The translations under genes were made by a program, and so were the position numbers. A stretch of DNA of 64,000 nucleotides, taken from assembly GCA_963559585.1 (NCBI GenBank), contig CAUWLJ010000008.1, positions 3,278 through 67,277 of the forward strand. The letters run 5' to 3'. This stretch comes from Eisenbergiella sp963559585. Its GTDB lineage: Bacteria > Bacillota > Clostridia > Lachnospirales > Lachnospiraceae. Shown here one piece after another: positions 16,717-25,618 of the stretch (positions within the stretch are counted from its first letter, which is position 1; the number at the start of each line of letters is the position of its first letter). The notes beneath the pieces are model-generated. The model was not told where the DNA came from. It saw nothing but the letters and a program-made list of their open reading frames with translations, and did not search any database.

Positions 16717-16882
16717 TGTTTCTGGATGGGCGCGACTGAACTGTTCTGTGTGCGGCGTTTTGCAATAAAAGTAATGACGATATAAGAGGATAATGCTATA
16801 ATTGGAGAAATAACAAAGAAAAATGAGATACAGACCGCAACAGATCAGCCATATCAAGGCAGCGGCAGAAAGGAACCGGAAC

Positions 16883-18433
16883 ATGCTTCCTGAACGATTT
16901 AAAGAACGGATGAAAGAAATGCTGGGCACAGAATACGAAGCTTTCCTGGCGGCTCTGGAGGGGGACAGATACCAGGCTCTCAGGCTGAATCCATTGAAGA
17001 GGCGGGGGGAGGATAGGGAAAGCCTGTCCTCTGCCATGCCCTTTTCCCTTACGGCGGTTCCCTGGGCGAAGAATGGCTTCTATTATGAGAGGGAGGCTCA
17101 GCCGGGGAAGCATCCTTACCATGAGGCGGGCGTCTACTATATTCAGGAGCCCAGCGCCATGGCGGCCGTCCCCTTTCTGGAGGCGCAGGGCGGAGAGAGG
17201 ATCCTGGATCTGTGCGCCGCACCCGGCGGCAAGACTACCCAGATCGCCGCGCAGATGGGAGGCATGGGGCTTTTGGTATGCAATGAGATCCATCCGGCCA
17301 GGGCGAAGATCCTTTCTGAAAACATAGAACGCATGGGGGTGCGCAATGCACTTGTGTTAAACGAAACGCCGCAGCGCCTGGCGGAACGTTTTTCGGGCTA
17401 TTTTGACCGGATCCTGGTGGATGCCCCCTGTTCCGGGGAGGGGATGTTTCGCAAGAATGAGGAAGCCTGCGGGGAGTGGAGCCCGGAAAATGTCAGGCTG
17501 TGCGCAGGCCGCCAGCGGGAGATCCTGGACTGTGCGGTACAGATGCTTCGGCCGGGAGGAAGGATGGTTTATTCCACCTGTACCTTTGCCCCGGAGGAAA
17601 ATGAGGGGAACATGGCCTGGCTGATAAAAGAGCATCCAGACATGTATCTGGTACAGCCTGAAATGCCGGAGGGCTTCCGGCCCGGCAGGCCGGAGTGGGC
17701 AGAGTGGGCATGGTCAGACCCGGAGGGCGTCAGGATGGCAGGGCCGGGGACGGAGGCAGAGCCGGAAGGGTCAGACCCGGCAGGAAAAGCGCCGGAGCAG
17801 GGAGGCTGCAGGGACGTGCAGGCTGTTTCCCGCACGATGCGCCTGTGGCCTCACCGGATCAGGGGCGAAGGCCATTTTGTGGCCGTCCTGGAGAAGGAGG
17901 GGGGATTTGGGGACTGCGCCGCGTCCTTTGCGCCCGGACAGAAGGCGGCGTCCTCCAGGCGCAGGGACGGAGAGCAGGGAATACCGGAGAGGGAATGCGC
18001 GGAGTATCTGGCCTTCAGGAAGGAGTATCTGACGGCTTCGCCGGAGGGAACCTATCTGCGCTTCGGCGGCCAGCTTTATCTGGCTCCACAGGGAACTCCC
18101 ACGTTGAGAGGATTGAAGGTGCTGCGTCCCGGCCTGCATCTGGGAACGGTAAAGAAGAACCGGTTTGAACCCTCACACGCTCTGGCACTGACGCTTGGCC
18201 CACAGGATGTGAGGAACGTGTGGAACCTGAAAGCAGGAAGCCGGGACGTCGGCAGCTACCTGAATGGGGAGGCCCTGCATGAAGGCCTTCTGAAGGAGGA
18301 GATTGAACAGAGAGGAACCGGAAAGGGCTGGTATCTGATCTGCGTGGACGGTTTCAGCCTGGGCTGGGGTAAGCTGGCGGGAGGAATCATGAAGAACCAC
18401 TATCCCAAGGGACTGCGGAGACTGGGGGGATAA
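16883..18433 (+). CDS. RsmF/RsmB-type rRNA (cytosine-C5) methyltransferase
   Basis: This 516-aa protein methylates cytosine at C5 in rRNA with SAM as donor. The Rossmann domain has motif I DLCAAPGGKT (109-118), motif IV PCSGEGMFRK (182-191, Cys183) and motif VI STCT (231-234, catalytic Cys233). The C-terminal region from ~330 resembles the RsmF/YebU RNA-binding extension. ATG at 16883 gives the family's MLPERFKERMKEML start, with AAAGGAA upstream; an in-frame ATG at 16823 adds 20 residues. A low-complexity Gly/Glu/Pro insertion (~272-310, WAEWAWSDPEG to EQGGC) interrupts the domain junction. Confidence 0.92.
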   Translation: MLPERFKERMKEMLGTEYEAFLAALEGDRYQALRLNPLKRRGEDRESLSSAMPFSLTAVPWAKNGFYYEREAQPGKHPYHEAGVYYIQEPSAMAAVPFLEAQGGERILDLCAAPGGKTTQIAAQMGGMGLLVCNEIHPARAKILSENIERMGVRNALVLNETPQRLAERFSGYFDRILVDAPCSGEGMFRKNEEACGEWSPENVRLCAGRQREILDCAVQMLRPGGRMVYSTCTFAPEENEGNMAWLIKEHPDMYLVQPEMPEGFRPGRPEWAEWAWSDPEGVRMAGPGTEAEPEGSDPAGKAPEQGGCRDVQAVSRTMRLWPHRIRGEGHFVAVLEKEGGFGDCAASFAPGQKAASSRRRDGEQGIPERECAEYLAFRKEYLTASPEGTYLRFGGQLYLAPQGTPTLRGLKVLRPGLHLGTVKKNRFEPSHALALTLGPQDVRNVWNLKAGSRDVGSYLNGEALHEGLLKEEIEQRGTGKGWYLICVDGFSLGWGKLAGGIMKNHYPKGLRRLGG

Positions 18434-18494
18434 CTGGCCGGGCAGCTATGATAATGCGGGCTCCTGCCGCTATGCAGCGCCGGGGGCGGAAGGA

Positions 18495-19535
18495 TCACAG
18501 ATCGTCCTCTATCGCCCCGGACTTTGCATAGGCGGTGGACTTCGCCTCAAAGAAATCCGTCTTGATCAGGTTTGCATTGCTGTATACGCCGACCCATTCC
18601 ATGGATTTGGGGATTTCCTCATATCCCTCGTACAGCGGCTTAAAATGGAGAGCGGAGGCGCGTAGATTTCCCAGATAACGGATGTAGCCGGAAACCATTT
18701 CCATAGTCAGCCCCTCGATCCGATCCCCCAGCACGTATTCGGCCCAGGCGATTTCCTCCTCAACGCCCCGGCGGAGCATGGAGCGGTACTGCTCCGTCTT
18801 TTCAGGGGTGAAAAGCTCCGGCTCCTCCTTCTGCAGCTCCAGCATGATACTGCGGAAAAGCCAGAGGTGGGTATTTTCATCCCGGTTGATGTAGCGGATC
18901 TCCTGGGCGCTGCCGGACATTTTGCCCATGCGCCCCAGATTATAGAAGAACATGAAGCCAGAATAAAAATAGATGCCCTCCAGAATATAGTTGGCCATCA
19001 TCGTAAGGACAAGATGCTCTCCGTCAGGCTGCTCCAGAAAGGCATTGTACTGTTCTCCGATAAACTCATTCCGCTTCAGAAGATGCCGGTCGGATTTCCA
19101 CTGGTAGAGGATTTCGTCCCTTTTGGCGGGAGAGCAGATGGAGTCCAGCATATAGCTGTAGCTCTGGGAGTGCACGGATTCCTGAAAGGCCTGAATCGTC
19201 AGGCAGAGGTTGATCTCATTGGCGGTAATATACTCCCCGATATTAGGAAGGTTGGCAGTCTGCAGGGAATCCAGAAACACGAGGAAGGAGAGGATTTTGT
19301 CGTAGGCAGTCCTCTCGTTTTCCGTTAACAGGCGGTAATCCTTGATGTCCTGCGCCAGGCTGATCTCCTCGGGAATCCAGAAGTTATTCATTGCCTGACG
19401 ATACCAGGAGCTGACCCAGGTATATTTCATGTTGTTGAAATCGTTTAGATTGGTGGTATTTCCGCCGATCATGCGGCGTCTGCGTATATCCGTATCTCCC
19501 TGGGCATTGAACAGGGCTTTTTTGGTTAGTTTCAT
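18495..19535 (-). CDS. nrdB: Ribonucleoside-diphosphate reductase, beta subunit
   Basis: This 346-aa class I small subunit houses the metal/radical cofactor that starts deoxyribonucleotide synthesis. Ferritin-like helices with ligands are visible (EESLAQD-type helix EISLAQDIKDY, QESVHSQSYSYML, and RDENTHLWLFR). ATG at 19535 (MKLTKKALFNAQGDTD) is selected; a longer frame to 19694 runs into the nrdA coding region in another frame and is not protein-like. It lies 34 nt after nrdA on the same strand and must be co-transcribed. Confidence 0.95.
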   Translation of the reverse strand: MKLTKKALFNAQGDTDIRRRRMIGGNTTNLNDFNNMKYTWVSSWYRQAMNNFWIPEEISLAQDIKDYRLLTENERTAYDKILSFLVFLDSLQTANLPNIGEYITANEINLCLTIQAFQESVHSQSYSYMLDSICSPAKRDEILYQWKSDRHLLKRNEFIGEQYNAFLEQPDGEHLVLTMMANYILEGIYFYSGFMFFYNLGRMGKMSGSAQEIRYINRDENTHLWLFRSIMLELQKEEPELFTPEKTEQYRSMLRRGVEEEIAWAEYVLGDRIEGLTMEMVSGYIRYLGNLRASALHFKPLYEGYEEIPKSMEWVGVYSNANLIKTDFFEAKSTAYAKSGAIEDDL

Positions 19536-19569
19536 AGTTCTCTCCATTTCAAAGGGTAAGCAGTCCTGC

Positions 19570-21846
19570 TCAGGAGGAGCAGGATTCGCATTCTTCAACT
19601 TCAAGCGACTGGCTGCGCACGTAGTAGAGTGTCTTGACGCCCTTCTCCCATGCACGGATATAGAGGGCCAGCAGCCGGCGGAAGGTGTATTCATTCGTTA
19701 TGTACAGGTTGACGGACTGGGACTGGTCTATATGGCGCTGCCGGATTCCCGCCGCATCCACGATCCAGTTCTGGTCGATATGATGGGCGTTTTTATAAAG
19801 CCAGAAGGTCTTTTCGTTCAGATCCGGGGCAACGCGGGTGAGCATACTTCCTTTCTTTTCTTCCATAAAATATTTTTTCATAACAGGATCCACCGCGGCG
19901 GTGGTGCCGGCGATGATGGAGGTGGAGCTGGTGGGGGCCACGGCCAGCAGATAGCCGTTTCGGAGGCCGTATTTCCGAATATCAGCAGCAAGAGACTGCC
20001 ACTGCTTTGAGGTATAGCCTCTCTTTTCAAAATAGGCGCCGCTTTCATAATCGCTGCCCAAAAAGCAGGAATAGGGGCCTTTCTCTGCGGCAAGCTCCAT
20101 GGAAGCCTTGAGCGCATAGTAGTTGATCTTTTCGTAAAGACGGTCTGCAAAGGCAAGATGCTCCCGGGATTCAAAACGAAGCCCCTGCTTTGCCAGCATA
20201 TGGTGATAACCGCTGGTTCCCAGCCCGATGGCGCGGTATTTTCGATTGCTTAGCCGGGCGTAGGGGAGCGGGTAATAATTCAGGTCGATCACGTTGTCAA
20301 GGGCGCGCACAACGGTGGAGACGGTTTGGCAGAGCTGGGAATCATCGTTCACATCCATGCGGCCCAGCGTCAGGGAAGCCAGGTTGCAGACCACGAAATC
20401 CCCCGGGCGGGTATTCTGCACCACAATGGTTTCCCCGTCAATCTCCATAGCCCTTGGCGGCTCCGCGTGCATGGCGCTCATGTTCTGGGCGATTTCCGTG
20501 CAGAGGTTGCTGCAGTAGATGATTCCCTGATGGGCATTTGGATTCAGACGGTTTACCGTATCCCGGTTGAAGGCGAAGGGGGTTCCCGTTTCCACAAGGG
20601 ATTTGATGATGAGCCGGACCACTTCTTTTACGCTCATCACTCTTTTTCGAATCCGTTCATCCTGCACACAGTCCAGATAGCGGTTTTCCCATTCCTCACC
20701 GTAAAAATCCTCCAGATGGTATCCCCTGGTCAGATAGATTTCATGGGGGCACATCATGTACCAGTCCGCATCCAGATCCGTTTTGGCAAGCCTCCAGAAA
20801 AGATCGGGGTAACAGACGGCAGGAAAAATATCGTGAGCCTTCATACGGTCATCTCCGTTGTTGGTGCGCAGCTGCAGAAATTCGGGAAGGTCGCGGTGCC
20901 AGGCATCCAGGTAGACGGCGGCGGCTCCCTGGCGCACGCCAAGCTGATCCACCGCAGAGGCGGTATCGTTGACCAGCTTGATCCAGCGGATCACGCCCCC
21001 AGCGGCTCCTTCAAAGCCCCGGATGCTGCTGCCGCTGGCCCGCACCTTTCCAAAATAGAGTCCCATGCCGCCGCCGTGCTTGCTCACCTGGGCAAAATTG
21101 TCGATGCTGCGGTAAATACCGGTGAGGGAATCCTCCACCGTGTCGATGAAGCAGGAGCTCATCTGGTGGAAAGGCTTTCTGGCATTGGACATGGTGGGGG
21201 TGGCCATGGTTACCTTCAGGGTACTGAGCATATCGTAAAACTGTTTTGCCCAGTAAACCCGGTCTTTTTCAGGGAGGGCAAGGTGCATGGAGATTGCCAT
21301 GAACATCTCCTGAGGCTTTTCCAGAGGACGGTGCTGATGATCACAGATCAGGTAACGTCTGACGAGCAGATCCAGGCCGCTGTAGTTGAAAAGCAGGTTC
21401 CTTTCAGGCTTTATATAAGCGGAAAGCTGTTCCACATCGCCGGGGGTATAGCTTTCCAGGAGAAAAGAGGCCAGGTATCCCTCGCGGGCCAGCCATGCCA
21501 GCTTGTCATGCCAGCAGGTAAGGTGCAGTGGACGCAGGCTTTCCTCTATGCGCCTGTCCGTATCAAGAGACAGAAAACGGGCGGCAATCATTTCCCAGTC
21601 GGGCGCTTCCCTGCTGACCAGCTCCATGGCAGCCCGTTCCAGAGTGGGAAGAAGCTGGGAGGGCGCCATATCTTCTTTATAAAAAGAAGAAAAGCGAAGG
21701 GCAAGATGGCGGAGGGAATAAGCCTCCTGGGGGAAATCTGCCTGAATACCGGAGAGAATATTCTCCAGGGCAGGATCGCCGATCAGGCGGCAGAGAGCTT
21801 CTGACGCCTGGCTGTCGGTATCGTATGGATGCAGTCTATTGATCAT
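19570..21846 (-). CDS. nrdA: Ribonucleoside-diphosphate reductase, alpha subunit
   Basis: This 758-aa catalytic subunit reduces NDPs. The active-site thiyl Cys lies in CSNLCTEIAQNMS, the NAPTGSTS-type block reads VAPTSSTSIIAGTTAA, and the C-terminus has the redox-shuttle pair CESC. The N-terminus keeps only a weak trace of the ATP-cone (SREAPDWEMIAARFL matches the end of that region), so allosteric activity control may be reduced. It precedes nrdB. No convincing NrdR box (ACACWATATHTWGT) was found in the 230 nt upstream. Confidence 0.95.
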   Translation of the reverse strand: MINRLHPYDTDSQASEALCRLIGDPALENILSGIQADFPQEAYSLRHLALRFSSFYKEDMAPSQLLPTLERAAMELVSREAPDWEMIAARFLSLDTDRRIEESLRPLHLTCWHDKLAWLAREGYLASFLLESYTPGDVEQLSAYIKPERNLLFNYSGLDLLVRRYLICDHQHRPLEKPQEMFMAISMHLALPEKDRVYWAKQFYDMLSTLKVTMATPTMSNARKPFHQMSSCFIDTVEDSLTGIYRSIDNFAQVSKHGGGMGLYFGKVRASGSSIRGFEGAAGGVIRWIKLVNDTASAVDQLGVRQGAAAVYLDAWHRDLPEFLQLRTNNGDDRMKAHDIFPAVCYPDLFWRLAKTDLDADWYMMCPHEIYLTRGYHLEDFYGEEWENRYLDCVQDERIRKRVMSVKEVVRLIIKSLVETGTPFAFNRDTVNRLNPNAHQGIIYCSNLCTEIAQNMSAMHAEPPRAMEIDGETIVVQNTRPGDFVVCNLASLTLGRMDVNDDSQLCQTVSTVVRALDNVIDLNYYPLPYARLSNRKYRAIGLGTSGYHHMLAKQGLRFESREHLAFADRLYEKINYYALKASMELAAEKGPYSCFLGSDYESGAYFEKRGYTSKQWQSLAADIRKYGLRNGYLLAVAPTSSTSIIAGTTAAVDPVMKKYFMEEKKGSMLTRVAPDLNEKTFWLYKNAHHIDQNWIVDAAGIRQRHIDQSQSVNLYITNEYTFRRLLALYIRAWEKGVKTLYYVRSQSLEVEECESCSS

Positions 21847-21963
21847 GATGGTTACTCCTCTTTCTATAGATAGGCGGCCCGGCTGTGGGCAGACCGCTAT
21901 GAAGCTATTTTATCGGAGACAGATGAGGATTGCAACCATCAAAAAAAGGAACCTTCCTATTGT

Positions 21964-21996
21964 ATAAAAACCGCCCCGGATTCTCCCGGGGCGGTA
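21964..21996 (-). terminator. Terminator of carB
   Basis: Read on the minus strand, ACCGCCCCGG (from 21995) pairs with CCGGGGCGGT (ending at 21970) and runs straight into TTTTT (21969-21965), 80 nt after the carB stop. Confidence 0.85.
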
Positions 21997-22075
21997 AAGT
22001 ACAGAAGGCTGCAGCATCATTTCAAAGCGGCAGAGCGGCAGGCCAGGCCCGCTGCTCTTTTGCCTGCGGCGGGGA

Positions 22076-25000
22076 TCAGGACTTGTCTGTGATCCTCTCG
22101 TGCAGGGACTGCAGGGAATGTACGTCTCCCTCGCCGTGCTCCTTCACATAAAGGATGCCTTCGGCAGTAGCCTGTGCTCCGGCCATGGTGGTGATGTAGG
22201 GAATCTTGGCCTTGATGGCGGCTTTGCGCAGGTAGCTGTCGTCGTTGATGCTGTCCTTTCCGATGGGGGTGTTGACGATCAGCTGGATCTTGCCGTTGGT
22301 GATCAGATCCAGAATGTTGGGCCTTCCCTCGGAAAGCTTGAACACGCGCTCCGCAGGTACGCCTGCGGACTGGATCAGCTTACAGGTATTTTCGGTGGAC
22401 AGGATATGGAAGCCTGCCTGATGGAAGCTCTTTGCCAGCTCCACAACCTCTGCCTTGTCCTTGCGGTTGACGGAGATGAGAACCGTTCCCTTAAGAGGGA
22501 GCTTGGACTGGGTGGCCTCCTCCGCCTTGTAGAAGGCTTTTCCGAAGGATGCGGAGAGACCAAGAACCTCACCGGTGGAACGCATCTCAGGTCCCAGGAT
22601 GGGATCCACCTCCGGGAACATGTTGAAGGGGAATACGGCTTCCTTCACGCCATAGTAAGGAATATGCTGCTCCTTCAGCTCCGGAATGGGAGAGGGTGCG
22701 TTGGTGTATTCCTGCATGATTACATCGATGGCAAGGGGAACCATGCGGATGTTGCAGACCTTGGATACCAGCGGAACGGTACGGGATGCGCGGGGGTTAG
22801 CCTCCAATACATATACCTTTCCGTTCTCAATGGCGTACTGCATGTTCATCAGTCCCTTGACGTGCATCTCCTCTGCGATCCTTCTGGTATATTCCTTGAT
22901 AACAGCCAGGTTCTCCTCGGAAATATGCACGGAGGGCAGGATGCAGGCGGAGTCGCCGGAGTGCACGCCGGCCAGCTCGATGTGCTCCATCACCGCAGGA
23001 ACGAAGGCGTGGGTGCCGTCGCTGATGGCGTCCGCCTCACACTCGGTGGCGTGGTTGAGGAAACGGTCGATCAGGATGGGGCGGTCAGGCGTCACGCCCA
23101 CGGCAGCCTTCATGTAGCCTGCCATGCTCTCAGCGTCGTATACCACCTCCATGCCCCGGCCTCCCAGTACATAGGAGGGACGTACCATGACGGGATAGCC
23201 GATGCGCTCTGCGATTTCCAGGGCTTCCTCCACGTTTACAGCCATGCCGGATTCGGGCATGGGGATTTCCAGCTTGTCCATCATGGCGCGGAACAGATCA
23301 CGGTCCTCTGCCAGGTCGATCACGGAAGGAGCGGTTCCCAGGATCTTCACGCCGTTCTTTTCCAGCTCGGACGCCAGGTTCAGGGGCGTCTGGCCGCCGA
23401 ACTGGGCGATGACGCCCACGGGCTGTTCCTTCTTATAGATACTCAGCACGTCCTCCAGGGTAAGGGGCTCAAAGTAGAGCTTGTCGGAGGTGTCGTAGTC
23501 GGTGGATACGGTTTCCGGGTTGCAGTTGACGATGATCGTCTCAAAGCCCAGTTTTTTCAGGGCAAGGGAAGCGTGAACGCAGCAGTAGTCGAACTCGATG
23601 CCCTGTCCGATCCTGTTGGGGCCGCCGCCCAGGATCATTACCTTCGGTTTGGCTGTGCTGACGGGATTTTTGTCCTGCGCGTTGTAGGTGGAGTAGTAGT
23701 AGGCATTGTCCTGGGTGCCGCTTACGTGAACGCCTTCCCAGGCCTCCTCCACACCGATGGCCAGCCTGCGGCTGCGGATGGAATCCTCTGGGATCTCCAG
23801 GATCTGGCTTAAATATTTATCGGAGAAGCCGTCCTTCTTGGCTGCAGTGAGGGCTTCGTCAGAGGGCAGGCTTCCGGCGCAGGCGCGCAGAGCCTTTTCT
23901 TCTTCCACCAGCTCCAGCATCTGCTCCAGGAACCATTTCTTGATCTTCGTGATCTCATGGATTTCGTCCACGGAAGCGCCCTTGTACAGGGCCTCGTAGA
24001 TCTGGAAATGTCTCTCGCTGGAGGGAGTGCGCAGCATGCTGAGAAGCTGCTCCCTGCTGGAGGCTTTGAATTTATCCAGATTGCCCAGCCCATAGCGGCC
24101 GGTCTCCAGGCTGCGGATGGCCTTCTGGAAGGCCTCCTTGTAGGTCTTGCCGATGCTCATAACCTCGCCTACCGCGCGCATCTGAGTGCCCAGCTTGTCG
24201 TTTACGCCCTTGAACTTTTCAAAAGCCCAGCGGGCAAATTTAATTACAACATAATCTCCGTCGGGTACATACTTGTCCAGTGTGCCATATTTGCCGCAGG
24301 GGATGTCCTTCAGGGTCAGGCCGGTGGCCAGCATGGCGGATACCAGTGCGATGGGGAAGCCGGTAGCCTTGGAGGCCAGGGCGGAGGAGCGGGAGGTTCT
24401 GGGATTGATCTCGATGACGATGATGCGGTCGCTCACCGGATCATGGGCAAACTGCACATTGGTGCCGCCGATGACCTGTACGCTCTCCACGATCCTGTAC
24501 GCCTGCTCCTGGAGCCGCTTCTGGCATTCCTGGGAAATGGTGAGCATGGGGGCAGAGCAGAAGGAATCTCCGGTGTGCACGCCCAGGGGATCGATGTTTT
24601 CGATGAAGCAGACGGTGATCATGTTGCCCTCTGCATCTCTTACCACCTCAAGCTCAAGCTCCTCCCAGCCCAGAATGGATTCCTCCACCAGAACCTGTCC
24701 CACCAGGGAAGCCTGCAGGCCTCTGGCGCAGACGGTCTTTAATTCGTCCACATTGTAGACCAGGCCGCCGCCTGCGCCGCCCATGGTATATGCGGGACGC
24801 AGAACTACGGGATAGCCCAGCTTATCCGCGATCTGAAGGGCTTCCTCCACGCTGTAGGCTACCTCGCTGCGGGCCATCTCGATGCCAAGCTCGTTCATGG
24901 CCTTCTTAAACTCGATCCGGTCCTCGCCGCGCTCGATGGCGTCTACCTGTACGCCGATCACCTTCACGTTGTATTTGTCCAGGATTCCGGCCTGATTCAG

Positions 25001-25303
25001 CTCGGAACAAAGATTCAGCCCGGACTGCCCTCCCAGGTTGGGGAGCAGGGCATCGGGCCGTTCTTTTGCAATGATCTGTTCCAGCCGTTCTACATTGAGC
25101 GGCTCAATATAAGTAACGTCGGCGGTCTCCGGGTCGGTCATAATGGTGGCCGGATTGGAGTTGACCAGCACGATCTCGTATCCCAGCCTGCGCAGCGCCT
25201 TGCAGGCCTGAGTGCCGGAATAGTCGAATTCACAGGCCTGGCCGATGATGATCGGGCCGGAGCCGATAATCATTACTTTGTGAATGTCAGTTCTCTGTGG
25301 CAT
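22076..25303 (-). CDS. carB: Carbamoyl-phosphate synthase, large subunit
   Basis: This full-length 1075-aa enzyme makes carbamoyl phosphate from glutamine-derived ammonia, bicarbonate and two ATP for pyrimidine and arginine synthesis. The two homologous ATP-grasp halves each begin with a GSGPIIIGQACEFDYSG- or GGGPNRIGQGIEFDYCC-type block, and the C-terminal MGS-like allosteric domain (VNRKDKAEVVELAKSFHQAGF) is present. carA, normally adjacent, is not in the window. AGGAGG lies directly before the ATG. The 3' end is followed by a strong terminator. Confidence 0.98.
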   Translation of the reverse strand: MPQRTDIHKVMIIGSGPIIIGQACEFDYSGTQACKALRRLGYEIVLVNSNPATIMTDPETADVTYIEPLNVERLEQIIAKERPDALLPNLGGQSGLNLCSELNQAGILDKYNVKVIGVQVDAIERGEDRIEFKKAMNELGIEMARSEVAYSVEEALQIADKLGYPVVLRPAYTMGGAGGGLVYNVDELKTVCARGLQASLVGQVLVEESILGWEELELEVVRDAEGNMITVCFIENIDPLGVHTGDSFCSAPMLTISQECQKRLQEQAYRIVESVQVIGGTNVQFAHDPVSDRIIVIEINPRTSRSSALASKATGFPIALVSAMLATGLTLKDIPCGKYGTLDKYVPDGDYVVIKFARWAFEKFKGVNDKLGTQMRAVGEVMSIGKTYKEAFQKAIRSLETGRYGLGNLDKFKASSREQLLSMLRTPSSERHFQIYEALYKGASVDEIHEITKIKKWFLEQMLELVEEEKALRACAGSLPSDEALTAAKKDGFSDKYLSQILEIPEDSIRSRRLAIGVEEAWEGVHVSGTQDNAYYYSTYNAQDKNPVSTAKPKVMILGGGPNRIGQGIEFDYCCVHASLALKKLGFETIIVNCNPETVSTDYDTSDKLYFEPLTLEDVLSIYKKEQPVGVIAQFGGQTPLNLASELEKNGVKILGTAPSVIDLAEDRDLFRAMMDKLEIPMPESGMAVNVEEALEIAERIGYPVMVRPSYVLGGRGMEVVYDAESMAGYMKAAVGVTPDRPILIDRFLNHATECEADAISDGTHAFVPAVMEHIELAGVHSGDSACILPSVHISEENLAVIKEYTRRIAEEMHVKGLMNMQYAIENGKVYVLEANPRASRTVPLVSKVCNIRMVPLAIDVIMQEYTNAPSPIPELKEQHIPYYGVKEAVFPFNMFPEVDPILGPEMRSTGEVLGLSASFGKAFYKAEEATQSKLPLKGTVLISVNRKDKAEVVELAKSFHQAGFHILSTENTCKLIQSAGVPAERVFKLSEGRPNILDLITNGKIQLIVNTPIGKDSINDDSYLRKAAIKAKIPYITTMAGAQATAEGILYVKEHGEGDVHSLQSLHERITDKS

Positions 25304-25597
25304 AATTCCTCCGTTCTGCTGTCTGTTGGGACAGCTGTTCTTTTTGGGAAAAATCTGTATTTCTATTTCCTCTGTAATCGGCGGGAAGCCGCCCGGACGG
25401 GCCGTCTGGGCTTCCTGCCCGGAAATTCCCTTTTGACTATTATATAAGAAATTGGCGGGAAGGGGAAGATACTTTTTTTACAAGATTTTATTTCGTTTGC
25501 GGGACTGTCATATGCGATTGCAAAAAAACAGGAAACGGGACAGGATTTTCCATTCCATTTTTTAGGAAAAAGGATATAATAGGGCTATGCTTACTAT
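25304..25597. promoter_or_regulatory. Divergent promoter region of carB and the beta-galactosidase gene
   Basis: For carB, a perfect -10 TATAAT reads on the minus strand at 25444-25439, with a poor -35. The ~130-nt carB leader contains a stable hairpin (GGAAGCC arms at 25383-25420), but I see no PyrR-site consensus. For the beta-galactosidase gene, TATAAT lies at 25575-25580, with a TTTTCC/GGAAAA inverted repeat (25546-25570) over its -35 region that could be an operator. Assignments are by eye. Confidence 0.5.
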
Positions 25598-25618
25598 ATG
25601 AAATGGAGGAAAACCAAG

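Noticed and set aside
25304..25440. PyrR attenuator in the carB leader
   Set aside because: A stable hairpin exists but neither the PyrR-binding consensus nor a terminator T tract is present.
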